Shown: piece after piece, positions 54,119 through 64,000 of the stretch | How positions within the stretch are numbered: position 1 is the first letter of the stretch | How the letters are laid out: each line of letters begins with the position of its first letter | NCBI RefSeq assembly: GCF_963082655.1 | Contig: NC_081553.1 | Coordinates: 62,424,311-62,488,310 of the forward strand | Direction: 5' to 3' | DNA: 64,000 bases | From: Stomoxys calcitrans | Lineage: Eukaryota; Arthropoda; Insecta; Diptera; Muscidae | Program-made: the position numbers and the translations under genes | Notes under the pieces: generated by a model | Seen by the model: the letters and a program-made list of their open reading frames with translations, nothing else | Database searches by the model: none | What the model was told of the DNA's origin: nothing

Positions 54119-56225
54119 AACCAAAAAAATCATTATTCCATTTGGCCCCTTGCCCCAAAAGTATTACCCAAAAATAAAAGTGGACCAATCGGGACAATAT
54201 AGGATGCAAATGTAAGTTATTCAAGAGTAGAGTACGAATTTCATAATAAAAGTTGGGTCCAAGTACCTGCGGGTCGACCCGGCCCCGAAACCCCTTATAA
54301 TAGGTTTATTTGACGATCATGACAATATGGGACACAAATGAAAGGTGTTCGGGAATAGATTACGAATATGGTCAGGAAGTAGGAATAGACTTTATAATTT
54401 ATTGATAACGGAAGGGGGCGGACCCTCACCCGTTACCCCAAAAACACCACCCAACAAAATCTAAAGTGGACCGATAAGGACAATATGGGTATCAAATGAA
54501 AAGTAGGAGTAGATAACGAATCTGACATACAAATTCATGTCGTAGTATAGAGGGGTCACCCCACCTCCACAAAAACGCCCAAAATGAACACATTAGCCAA
54601 TTACGGATATATGGGACTCGGTTTGTTTGTTCCGTATAGACTGAAAAACGGCAGAACCGATTTTCTCGAAATTTTCGCTTATTGTGTAGGTTGGTCTAGA
54701 AGGAAACATAGGCAATATAATCTTTCGGTATCGGAAGGGGGATGGACCCTCCCCCTTATGCCAAAAACACAACCCAAAATCAAAAGTTGACCGATCGGGA
54801 CAATATAGGTATCAAATGAAAGGTATTAGAGAATAGAATACGAATATGGTATTAAAATTTGAGTCTAAGTACCCATCGGGCCGCCGCAAGCCCAAAACTC
54901 CCCAAACAGACATATTGGACGTTCATTTCAATATGGGGCTCGAATGAAAGGTATTCGGGACTAGATTTCGAATTTGGCATACAAAATCAGATCGAAGTAT
55001 AGTGAGTCACGCCAACCCTCAAAAACCCCATTAGACCCATTATGACTATATGATACTTGGCTAAACCGATTTTCTAAAATTGTCATAGATTGTGTACGTT
55101 TGTCTGGAAGGAAACATAGGCTATATATTGGGTTGCCCAAAAAGTAATTGCGGATTTTTCATATAGACGGCGTTGACAAATTTTTTCACAGCTTGTGACT
55201 CTGTTATTGCATTCTTTTTTCTGTCAGTTATCAGCTGTTACTTTTAGCTTGCTTTAGAAAAAACGTGTAAAAAAGTATATTTGATTAAAGTTCATTCTAA
55301 GTTTTATTAAAAATGCATTTACTTTCTTTTAAAAAATCCGCAATTACTTTTTGGGCAACCCAATAATTTTTAGATATCGGATGGAGGCGGACCCTCCCCT
55401 TACCCCAAAAACGCCACCTATATCCGAAATTGGTCCATTGGGCACAATAGGGAAATCAAATAAAAGGTATTGGAGACCAGAAAATGAATATGGTATTAAA
55501 ATTTGGGTCCTATTTACCCAACGGTCCCCCCAAACCCCAAAACTCCTCTTAACAGATATATACGAAGTTCATGTAAATATGGGGCTCTAATGAATAGTAT
55601 AAGGCAGTAGATTACAAATATGGCATAAAACATCAGGTCCAAGCAATGGGAGGTCACCCACCCCCAAATACCCCCAAATGGGTATATTAGCCGACCATTG
55701 CTATATGGGATTAAAAAAAGTAATAGGGAGTAGATTACGAATAAGTCTAGGTGGCGCTTTTCCTCCTAAAGATATGTCAAATGGGTTATTTGAACCATTA
55801 TGACAAATTTGCGATCAAGTCTAGGTGGTGCTTTTTCTCCTAAAGATATGTCAAATGGGTTAATTGACCCATTATGACAATATGGGACTCAAATGAAAGG
55901 TATTTGAGAGTAGAACACGAATTTTATATTCAATTTTGGAGCCAAGCGTTTTGGGATACGCCCTAAAGCCCCCGCTTAACTGAACTTCATTTCAGTTGGG
56001 AATAAAGCACGAATTTGATATATATTTTTAGTAAAAAGTGTCGGTGGCAGCCCCAGTCCCAAAACAACCTCCAAAACGGTTCATATTTACCAGCTATGGC
56101 AATATGGGCTTCAAATTAAAGGGATTTGGAATTCGATATCCGCATTCAGGGCGAAGTGTCCCCACACTAAAAAGATATTAGAGAGTTAAAAAAGGCTCAG
56201 CGGAGCGGGCCGCTTCGGCTAGTTT
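54119..56225 (-). repeat. Family B tandem-repeat element, reverse orientation
   Basis: About fourteen monomers in the opposite orientation to 44520-46015 ('GACCGATAAGGACAATATGG', 'CAAATGAAAGGTATT', 'ACCCCAAAAACACCACCC'). At its right end is a GC-rich interrupted palindrome, 'AGCGGAGCGGGCCGCTTCGGCT' (two arms related to GCCGAAGCGGCCCGCTCCGC), which may be the element terminus. A MITE interrupts it at 55128. Confidence 0.7.
55128..55363 (+). mobile_element. Mariner-type MITE, copy 6
   Basis: Complete TTGGGTTGCCCAAAAAG / CTTTTTGGGCAACCCAA ends with TA at 55126-55127 and 55364-55365. It interrupts family B. Confidence 0.9.
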
Positions 56226-56513
56226 AATATGAAATTAAGAAGACCACCGTCAACAGGCCTGATGACATCGTCGGAATTAATTTGGTAAGTCCAAAACACA
56301 CTTACACACATTTCATTTCAGATTTATTTGTTTTTAAATGTTTTACCATAAAATTAATTATCCATAATTTGAGTTTAATTTGCCTTATTTTTGTTTACTT
56401 AACTTATCTTTAAAATCATGATTTTTTTTTTATATAAAATTAAGAATTTTTATTTTACACTTAAAATTCATTGAATTATGCAAAACATAAAATCACGTTT
56501 TGTGCCTTATTAA

Positions 56514-57120
56514 AGGGTGATTTTTTTGAGGTTAGGATTTTCATGCATTAGTATTTGACAGATCACGTGGGATTTCAGACATGGTGTCAAAGAGAAAGAT
56601 GCTCAGTATGCTTTGACATTTCATCATGAATAGACTTACTAACGAGCAACGCTTGCAAATCATTGAATTTTATTACCAAAATCAGTGTTCGGTTCGAAAT
56701 GTGTTCATTCACCGTAACGTTGCGTCCAACAGCATCTTTGAAAAAATGCGGTCCGATGATTCCACCAGCGTACAGACCACACCAAACAGTGCATTTTTCG
56801 GGATGCATGGGCAGTTCTTGAACGGCTTCTGGTTGCTCTTCACTCCAAATGCGGCAATTTTGCTTATTTACGTAGCCATTCAACCAGAAATGAGCCTCAT
56901 CGCTGAACAAAATTTGTCAAAATTTGAACACATTTCGAACCGAACACTGATTTTGGTAATAAAATTCAATGATTTGCAAGCGTTGCTCGTTAGTAAGTCT
57001 ATTCATGATGAAATGTCAAAGCATACTGAGCATCTTTCTCTTTGACACCATGTCTGAAATCCCACGTGATCTGTCAAATACTAATGCATGAAAATCCTAA
57101 CCTCAAAAAAATCACCCTTT
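56514..57120. mobile_element. Fold-back Tc1/mariner element with arms of about 185 bp
   Basis: Both ends read AAAGGGTGATTTTTTTGAGG inward (left 56514, right ending 57120) and are flanked by TA. The left arm (56514-56704) holds the terminus, leader and first transposase codons (MNRLTNEQRLQIIEFYYQNQ) on the plus strand. The right arm (56937-57120) is an almost perfect inverted copy. The middle (56705-56936) encodes, on the minus strand, the catalytic stretch 'FSDEAHFWLNGYVNKQNCR' to 'GGIIGPHFFKDAVGRNVTV'. So the normal 3' end was replaced by an inverted second 5' end, and the N-terminal domain is mostly deleted. Confidence 0.88.
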
Positions 57121-57347
57121 ATTAATTATCATTCACTTTTGAATTTAAACGATTGTTGTTGATAATGAAACTTTAAAGGGTTTCATAATGTCACGAAAGT
57201 TGAAGACAATCCATTAGGAGGTGCAATTAGTGCTGACGAAAATTGGTAAGTCAGCAGGTTGGGCTGGTGAAGAGTCCAGAGCAACAACTTTACATCTAAT
57301 GTTGCTCACTAACTATTAAAAACATCCGGGTTCGCAAGCTCACTAAC

Positions 57348-57397
57348 ACACGCACACACCCACACCCACACACACCCACACCCACACACACACACAT
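57348..57397. repeat. (CACACC)n microsatellite
   Basis: About 50 bp of CACACA/CACCCA words. It lies about 1 kb upstream of P4HA gene 3. Confidence 0.85.
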
Positions 57398-57619
57398 CAC
57401 ACATGACACAATAGCTACCTTACACTTTACTTTTATGTGGATGCATCCGAATTGGTCTCCAAAGGATAAAAACTGCCCCAAGACTGAGTAGGGCCGGGGT
57501 CAGAAGGTAGCGACTTTGGAGGGGATTGAACCAGAAGGGTGTATCCACACAACATCGAAATTATTAGATAGGTAGTCCGAGACACATCATCCGGTGATCT
57601 CCCTCCAATACATATCACA

Positions 57620-57960
57620 CTTTAAGGTTACCCCTTAGTCTCTGTGGTAGTGTGTATGGCTTCCAGAAGTCAACTAGGTCTGACCTAATTGATAGTTCCA
57701 AGGGCATATGGTCCGAGGTTTGCATGGGACGCGAAAACTATCCAAAAGTTCTAGAACATCCATTGAACCTATATTGTAGTCAATCACCGTTGAACCCATA
57801 GCACCACAAAATGGGAATTCACCCACTTTGTCACCTTCAGAACGTCCCTTAAAAATCACTCCACCAAGATCCTCAACTAAGTTAAGAAGCTTACGACCCT
57901 AACTATCAACACATTTATCTTTTGATGAACGTCCTGCTGTGAAGTCGTGACCCAGTTCAG
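57620..57960 (-). pseudogene. LINE endonuclease-domain fragment
   Basis: The minus strand encodes 'ELGHDFTAGRSSKDKC', 'LNLVEDLGGVIFKGRSEGDK' and 'GAMGSTVIDYNIGS', corresponding to the GDFNAR-to-STIDY section of the LINE AP-endonuclease. The catalytic Asn segment is degraded, and a stop interrupts the frame near 57885. No other LINE parts are attached. Confidence 0.6.
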
Positions 57961-58021
57961 ACACTATTTCCATGTGCTGCTCCTCCCCTATGTTGGACGA
58001 TATCATAATAAATATAAAAGA

Positions 58022-58230
58022 AAAGCGTTGCTATGACAGCTATATCTAAATATAGTCCGATATCACCCGTTCAAGAGCTTAAGCTGCGTATTGAAAAAAT
58101 ACGCATCTGAACAAAATTTTACCTCAATTTCTGAAGACTGTAGCGTAATTTGAACAGACCTACGGCCAGACCGATGGACAGGAACAAGAACCTCGTTTAA
58201 TCCTCCTCCTATGAAAGTGGGTATGAACAA
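58022..58230. mobile_element. Family A remnant
   Basis: 'GACAGCTATATCTAAATATAGTCCGATATC' and 'GAACAGACCTACGGCCAGACCGATGGACAGG' recall a monomer and the GGAC tract. Strongly decayed; ends are not visible. Confidence 0.4.
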
Positions 58231-58357
58231 ATTATTGTTTGTTTCACTTAGCATAATCTGAGTAATACTCACATTTTTTATAAACACCTGTATAAACAAA
58301 AGAACAGCTCAAAATATAGAAAAGTTGTAGTTGACAACATTTATGACTGCTAGTTGG

Positions 58358-58369
58358 ATCAGTTCAGTT
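58358..58369 (+). promoter_or_regulatory. Initiator-like sequence of P4HA gene 3
   Basis: ATCAGTTCAGTT contains two matches to the arthropod initiator TCAGTT, 18-29 bp before the ATG at 58387. No TATA box lies at the right distance; AATATAGAAA at about 58315 is about 45 bp upstream. Weak evidence. Confidence 0.3.
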
Positions 58370-58386
58370 GGATCAAAGCATTGAAG

Positions 58387-59963
58387 ATGCATAGACAACC
58401 TATATTTATCATATTGTTATTGTCTTTTATGGGTAGCATACAATGTGATTATTACACATCTATAGCTGGCCTGGAAGATTTACTGACAGTGGAAAAAACT
58501 TATGTGAAGGCACTGCAGCAACACTTACTGAAGGTGGAAAAACTGAAAACGGAGTTGAATGAGTAGCATTAGCAGTTGAATATATAACAATTGGATTTTT
58601 CCAATTAAACTTTCTCCTACACTTTCAGTTCGCTTAATGAAATTGAATTGGAAAAGAAAAAGATGGAACATTGCGATCCATTTACAAAATTTAAGCTACT
58701 GAAAAGGTTTATGGACAATTGGCAATTCGTACGGAATTTAGCAGTAACAATAACTGATACGAAAAGTGAGTGAATTTTATCATATGACCATATTGAAGTA
58801 AAAATATTTGAGGAACAATTATGTTTTAATTATTTTCCTTCACAGATTTCAAAAAATCCTCAACAATTCGGGGAAAAAAGATCGCACTACCAACGTTAGG
58901 GGATATGAGAGGTGCAGCTAGAGGCATATCTCGTTTGCAATATATATACAAACTAAACTCAACCGATTTCTCAAACGGCTATATATTGGGTCAAAAATAC
59001 AGTTCGGGAATGACAGCCTATAATTGTTACATTTTGGGTAAAAGTTTGTATGAGTCCCAAGATTATACAGCAGCTGGTGAATGGTTATTTGAAGCTTTTA
59101 ACAAAATTGAGCAAAGTGAAGAATCAAACCAAACTAAACAAAAAGATAGTCAAATACAGAATGATGAACCTACTAAAGTTATACAAAACTTTCCCCACGT
59201 ATCTGAAGTTAAAATTTTGGAGTATTTATCTTTAACTTTATTCAAAGCCGGTAAAGTACAATTGTCTTTGTTAATGAATACCCTACTTCTTCGAAATGAA
59301 CCAACAAATCAAAAGGGATTACAAAATCAAAAACTTTTCGAACAGGATTTGAGTCGCGATAGATTTAGAAGAAAAGTTCCTTCAAAGTCAAAAACTTCAA
59401 CAATTACACAACTTTATGAGCAGGTTTGCAGAGGCGAATTACAACAAAGTCCAGAGGAGAAACGTAATCTTCATTGCAGTTACACTAACAAAAATCTCGC
59501 CTTTTATCTATTGGGCCCTTTGAAAATGGAGTTACTTAGTGCCGATCCCTTTGTGGCTCTCTATTATGATGTCATATATAATAGTGAAAATGAAAAAATT
59601 ATTGCAACAGCTAAGAAATCGTTGAAAAGATCACTTATTGGTGATGAAGATGAATCAACAACTGATGAAATTCGTATTAGTAAAAATGCTTGGCTGGACT
59701 TCAATGAACATCCGGAATTCTTAGCAAAGATCTCTAAACGTTTAGAAGACATAACTGGTTTGAGTATGGAAACTTCGGAAGAGATGCAAGTAGCCAATTA
59801 TGGAGTGGGTGGCTATTATGCTTTACACTATGATTGTGATGAGGTGAGATAATGATTAAATAATCTATTTATAGTAACCTTATAGAGATTGTTCTAACTT
59901 AAGGAACAAGATGAAGAAGATCCCGGGGAGGGTATCGATCGATTGATGACCGCCATGTTTTAT
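58387..59963 (+). CDS. PH4alpha-like: Prolyl 4-hydroxylase alpha subunit (gene 3), 3' exons outside window
   Basis: Four exons: 58387-58562, 58629-58765, 58846-59843, 59904-59963, all GT-AG, giving the first 457 residues. The ATG at 58387 is chosen because an in-frame TAG lies at 58351-58353 with no other ATG between, and it starts a clear signal peptide (MHRQPIFIILLLSFMGSIQC). P4Ha_N covers about 21-150 and the TPR-like substrate domain about 155-250. The family motif YEQVCRGEL, missing from genes 1 and 2, is kept. HxD is H432 and D434 in YALHYDCDE. Distal His and the 2OG-binding Lys would lie in later exons, which are not found before 64000; the intron after exon 4 is filled with LINEs and a SINE. 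Exon 3 fuses the equivalents of exons 3-5 of genes 1 and 2. Divergent sequence suggests a different paralogue class. Either the gene continues past the edge, or its 3' end was lost. Confidence 0.88.
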
Positions 59964-60079
59964 GTAAGTACTGAGCTTTTGATTGTGGAGTATTTTTGAG
60001 TCTCATATAAATAAGTTGTTGAAAAGCTCATTTTATACTGGTCTTGGTTCCAACAGTTTGCCTCCTTTCAGTAATAGCC

Positions 60080-61560
60080 TCATCTACTCATGATCTGGAT
60101 CCCCCATAGGATTTTCGCCGTCCTACCGACCATTTTGCTGTTCCACAATGTTGCATACGCATTCGTCGCCTACTCCCTTAACTCGGACTGCATCGACCTG
60201 AAAGGTTTCGGGTTAACCAAGTTTATTGTTGGCAGTCCTCTGGCGTTCACCGCCAATTCGTCTGCCTTTTCATTTCCTTTTACTCCATTATGGCCCGGCA
60301 CCCAAACGATGCGGATTTTGCCATCCTCAGAGAAGACGTTGATCTCCTTCTTACACTGCAAGACTGTTCGCGACCTTACCGTCCAGGTTGTTATTGCCCT
60401 TATGGCAATTTTATTGTCGGTAAAGATGTTCACACTCGACGTCCTCGCGTTAACACCACACCACCTCACGCATCGCCTGGATCTCACCCTGTAGGACCGT
60501 TTTATGGTCAGGCAGTCTAAAAGAGATCTCAATCCCTGGGTTCTCAATGTAGACCCTCAGGCCCACTATGTCCTCTAGCTTTCATCCATCCGTGTAAAAT
60601 GATCATCCAAATGGCAATACTAGGGTTCCGTCAGTCCAAGACTGTGCCACTGGCAGCAGTGCCTCGCACTCGACATCAAGTATTGTTTCAGATATCCGAT
60701 CGAAAACCTTTTCCCTTCCTTCCAGGATTCCTATCGTCGCCTCGATTATATGGCGATGGTGCGAGCTGCTCCCCTCCTCAATCCATTCTCCCATCGCCTT
60801 AAGTCTCATAGCTGCAGTGACTGTCTCACACCTAATCTGTATGTCAGTGGGTAGGATATCTAGAATAGTCTCCAGTGCCCTAGGGGGCCTGGTCCTCATC
60901 GCTCAACCTACGCCAAGATAACATGTTCTCCCAACCCGATGTATTGTCCTTATGTTGAACTTTTCTCCATAGCAGTCCACCAAACTAAGGCGTAAGTAAG
61001 TATTGGTCTAATCACCCTCTTATAGAGCCTGTGGACTATCCTCGGATTCAGAGCCCATTTTGAGCCTACGGCCCGCATACATAGTGCCCAACATCTGTGA
61101 GCCTTGTCAGACATCGAAATCGTTTTATTGAGAAAACGTGGTGCGTTAAATTGGCCCACCTTCGTCTTCCTTGTGAACAGGCAGTTGGCAGTCTTCTCTG
61201 GGTTAACATTGAGAGCTCTGAGTCTAGCCCAGACATATGCCATATGCAAGACCCTTTCGGCCCTTCTGCATAGCTAATTCTGATCCTTACCCCTCACAAG
61301 TATTATAATATCGTCCGCATAGTAAACGGGTTCAAATCCGTGCTCAGTCAGCCTCCGTTATAGATTATTTATGGTGGTGACCCAAAGGAGTGGCGATAAA
61401 ATGTTCCCCTGTGCAACTTTCTCCCTTATATTTATGTCCTGGGACCCGCAATTTATCCAACCGTTCCTTCGCAGATGGCTCATGGGTGGACCCGGTCCAC
61501 CCTTGTTCATAGAAGCTGAGCTGGTCCATCAACAAGCTCTCTCCATCAAGCTCTATCGTT
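60080..61560 (-). mobile_element. RNase H-bearing LINE, third copy
   Basis: Minus strand, same family as 20703 and 36545. The RT catalytic box is intact in sequence (YYADDIIILVRGKDQN, about 61280-61325). It is followed by 'NPEKTANCLFTRKTKVGQF' and 'LTYALVWWTAMEKSST' (thumb), then 'IRIVWVPGHNGVKGNEKADE' (RNase H, about 60245-60305). Frameshifts between these blocks make it a pseudogene. It lies in the intron after exon 4 of P4HA gene 3, antisense to the gene. Confidence 0.82.
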
Positions 61561-61639
61561 GGCCCAAGCCAACGCTATGTGTCGTGGTATCAAGCCGATT
61601 CCACGATACATGGGTTGATTCCAACTCTGTTTTTTTTTC

Positions 61640-62960
61640 TTACAAGGGATCCATGTGTTTTTCGGGCGTCAAGCTCCAAGTCGTACAACCATAAAATATA
61701 ATAGATTGCACACTCCTGTTGAAGATCTTGACTTTTGCATTATGTGAGATGTCACTGCATCTCCAAACTTTGTTGAGTTTATGAAAGGCGCTTCCAGCTT
61801 TGTTGATACATACTCTGATCCTCCGTTCTTGGTTATTTTGCTGCCAAGATTGGTAAATATGTCAACATCTTCAATGACATGGTCATTTATAGTGAGCGTT
61901 GTCAGATTTGATGTTCCTATCCTCATAATTTTAGTCTTTGCTATGTTTATCCTCAAGCAAATTTGGCAGCATTTTCATTCAGTCTTTCCAGTTTCGCCTT
62001 TATGAGCTCGAAGCGATGCACAAAGAGGAATATATCATCCGAGTAGTCGATGCCTCTGAGGAAGTCGTTAATATATCAGCGTATGCCATAGCGCGCCTTA
62101 GCATTAGTTGCTTCTTATACGGAGTCTAATAAAATTAAAAATAGCGTCGGTGACAGGATGCAATCCTGCTTCGCTCCTTTATCGATCCCGAAAGGTCAAC
62201 TCTCTTTTCCATTGAAACGGTCTGAAACTTCAGCATTCCTATACAGCTCCCTAATTAGTGTCACAATTTTTTCAGGGACGCCCTCAACAGCGTGCTTCAC
62301 ATTGAAGCTTTTAAAACTGTGTCAAACGCACGCTCAAAGTCGATGAATAAAAGGCATAGGCGTGTATTAAGTTCTACAGACTCTTAAATGATTATGCGCA
62401 GGGAGTTAATATGGTCGGCAGGAGACCGTCCGGGCCGAAAACCTGCCTGTTCCTTCCTCAAAATGCTGTCAAGTGCAGGGGAAATACGCTGCAGAAGAAG
62501 ACTTGCCATCACGTTATTGATTGCGTTTTGCAATGTAATCTCCCCCTCCAGTTTTCAAAACTGGCTTAGGTCATCTTTCATTGGCATTGTGACCATGATC
62601 CCCATCATCCATTCCGTGGGTACAGCGTTTGTATCCCAGGCCTCCCTGATTATTGGGGTGATTCATGCCGCAACAGTTCAGCAGGTATTTTAACCGGACC
62701 GGCTGATTTGCCGTTTATGAGTGAGACCACAGCGGCCTCAATTTCTTCGCGGGTGGGTGGGGCCATTGATATATCCATGCCTGGATTTCTGCGCGCAGGG
62801 GCATTAAGAGGGTCAGTGCGTACGTCTTCAGTTGTTGGTCCTTTGGAGCTGAAGAAATCGCACCATCGCTCTTCTGTTGTTATTTCCGATCCGTCCTCAT
62901 ATTTTATTATTGCCTTTGGCCTTGTTGCCGCTTGTTAACCGATCCTGTCAAAATTTGTAA
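61640..62960 (-). mobile_element. RTE-clade LINE remnant
   Basis: The minus strand encodes RT parts of RTE elements in broken frames: 'EDGSEITTEERWCDFF', 'AAVVSLINGKSAGPVKIPAE', then 'RINIAKTKIMRIGT' and 'LTINDHVIEDVDIFTNLGSK' (frame 61669-61956). Many stops and frameshifts. Distinct in sequence from the RTE-like copies at 13032 and 22908. Confidence 0.75.
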
Positions 62961-63039
62961 CAAAGGTTTCTCATATAACTATTCTGATCACTGATAAATT
63001 TCTTGAAATCTGTTGTTGTTTTTTGTAACCACATTTTCA

Positions 63040-63350
63040 TGTGGAGGTGGCGATCTTCGTCAAGCTCCTATAGGTGAGCTAGCTCGTTCCGGTCCAAAGC
63101 ACCGATCGCAGTGGGAACAGGGTGGCCATTGGTTATTTAAGGTCGCCTTGCCCTATCGAGCATCATAGGCACTCAGTATTTATGCAAGAGCCAGTGCCAC
63201 CCGACCTTTATTAAGACTCTCCACTCGATACCGCTGATTGTCCGCCACTGCCGTTGCAGCTACTCCGTATGGAGCATTCCACTATCCGCAACCTGTGGGC
63301 ACGCCCGGTAGCTCTGAGCTAAGCTTCTAGTGTCAGCAATTAACACCACA
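63040..63350 (+). mobile_element. LINE leader fragment
   Basis: Homologous to 13040-13500: 'GGCACTCAGTATTTATGCAAGAGCCAGTGCCAC', 'GTTGCAGCTACTCCG', 'ACGCCCGGTAGCT'. It has one copy of the roughly 75-bp module that is duplicated at 13350-13500. No coding region is attached. Confidence 0.65.
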
Positions 63351-63424
63351 CAAAACGGACTTCAATGTTCCAGCTTGTGTGGTGCCGGTGATATATGTTC
63401 ATATGTCATATATCTCCCGATTTT

Positions 63425-64000
63425 GTACCCAACCCCCCCAGTATCGGGATATACTAATCTAGTCATTCCATTTGTAAAAATTGCAAATTTTGCCAATGAA
63501 CATTCCACTAAGGAACAGGGGCAAACTTCTCACATATTAATGAGTGCAGTCCGATTCAAGTTTAAGCTCAATGATAAGGGGCCTCCTTTTAATAGCCGAA
63601 TCCGAACGGCGTGCCGCAGTGCGACACCTCTTTGGAGAGAAGTTTTACATGGCATAGTACCTCATAAATGTTGCCAGCATTAGGAGGGGAAAACTACCGC
63701 TGAAATTTTTTTCTGATGGTCTCGCCAGGATTCGAACCCAGGCGTTCAGCGTCATAGGCGGACATGCTAACCTCTGCGCTACGGTGGCCTTCATTCCGTT
63801 TGTAACACCTCGAAATATTCGTCTAAGACCCCATAAAGTATATATTTATATTCTTGATAGTCTCGACGTCCTCAGTCGATCTAGCCATGTCCGGCCGACT
63901 GCCGAAATTACGACAGCGGTCGAATGCGTAAAGCTAGCAGCTTGAAATTTTACACAGATACTTAATATTGATGTAGGCAATGGGGGTTGCAAATGGGCCT
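63425..64000 (-). mobile_element. Family A element, tail part, interrupted by a SINE
   Basis: 'CCAGTATCGGGATATACTAATCTAGTCATTCC' before the SINE and 'TCATTCCGTTTGTAACACCTCG', 'CCCATAAAGTATATATTTATATTC', 'GTCGATCTAGCCATGTCCGG' after it. The copy runs off the right edge. Confidence 0.7.
63478..63790 (-). mobile_element. tRNA-derived SINE, copy 3, with 15-bp TSD
   Basis: Complete copy of the same SINE. The minus-strand head has 'GTAGCGCAGAGGTTAGCATG' and the B box 'GGTTCGAATCC'; the body matches copies 1 and 2. The flanks 63463-63477 and 63791-63805 read TCATTCC(A/G)TTTGTAA, a 15-bp target duplication with one mismatch, and joining them restores a normal family A tail. Confidence 0.9.

Noticed and set aside
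56626..57045. 139-residue open frame beginning MNRLTNEQ
   Set aside because: It crosses the left arm, the antisense catalytic fragment and the inverted right arm of a fold-back mariner; only the first 30 or so residues are real transposase.

Overview
The window looks like a gene-poor, repeat-rich piece of a higher-fly (calyptrate or muscid Diptera) nuclear genome. The genes have short GT-AG introns and insect-type collagen prolyl 4-hydroxylase alpha subunits. About three quarters of the DNA is transposon remnants of kinds common in flies: tandem-repeat-bearing DINE-1/Helentron-like elements, mariner MITEs, Penelope, RTE-like and RNase H-bearing LINEs, a tRNA-derived SINE and Transib-like elements. 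The organism call (Stomoxys/Musca-type fly) is inference.

Host genes. Three prolyl 4-hydroxylase alpha (P4HA) genes form a local cluster. Gene 1 (minus, about 16476-25327, 8 exons, 525 aa) and gene 2 (minus, 30460-42618, 8 exons, 524 aa) are tandem paralogues. Their intron positions and phases are identical, six of eight exon lengths are identical throughout (the first is identical only if gene 1 starts at 25327; the last differs by one codon), and upstream blocks are shared. Gene 3 (plus, 58387 to beyond the right edge) is divergent: one 998-nt exon replaces three exons of the others, and its last exons, carrying the distal iron/2-oxoglutarate ligands, are not in the window. All three start with a signal peptide, as expected for an ER enzyme that hydroxylates procollagen prolines. 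A separate terminal exon of an unrecognised plus-strand gene ends at 10891 and is followed by a very AT-rich probable 3' UTR.

Repeats. 'Family A' is my working name for the dominant element. One end carries the palindrome TTCGGCCGGGCCGAA, the middle has diverged monomers of about 150 bp (key words GATCGGTTTATATGGCAGCT and CAAGAAGTCAAGACC), then comes a GGAC-rich tract, and the other end reads GGTGGAGGGTATAA. It resembles Drosophila DINE-1, but that name is inference. 'Family B' (44520-46015, its duplicate, and 54119-56225) has monomers of 110-145 bp built on CCATATTGCCATGGTCGGTAAA-like words.

Layout: 1-10.2 kb family A copies and one small Transib-like MITE; 10.7-12.5 kb terminal exon and 3' UTR; 12.8-16.1 kb a family A copy split by an RTE-like LINE; 16.5-25.3 kb P4HA gene 1, with satellite, Tc1/mariner, LINE and Penelope insertions in introns; 25.8-30.2 kb degraded LINE with internal tandem repeats and two SINEs; 30.5-42.6 kb P4HA gene 2, introns filled with LINEs, family A and MITEs; 43.6-56.2 kb families A and B, including a 3.4-kb near-identical duplication; 56.5-58.2 kb fold-back mariner and a LINE fragment; 58.4-60.0 kb P4HA gene 3 exons; 60.1-64.0 kb LINEs and a SINE.

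No novel enzymatic system was found. The strongest signals are evolutionary: an expanding P4HA cluster with conserved upstream blocks, and several insertions whose target-site duplications can be read directly (LINE in Penelope, LINE in gene 2, LINE in family A, SINE in family A, Transib-like MITE, six mariner MITEs).
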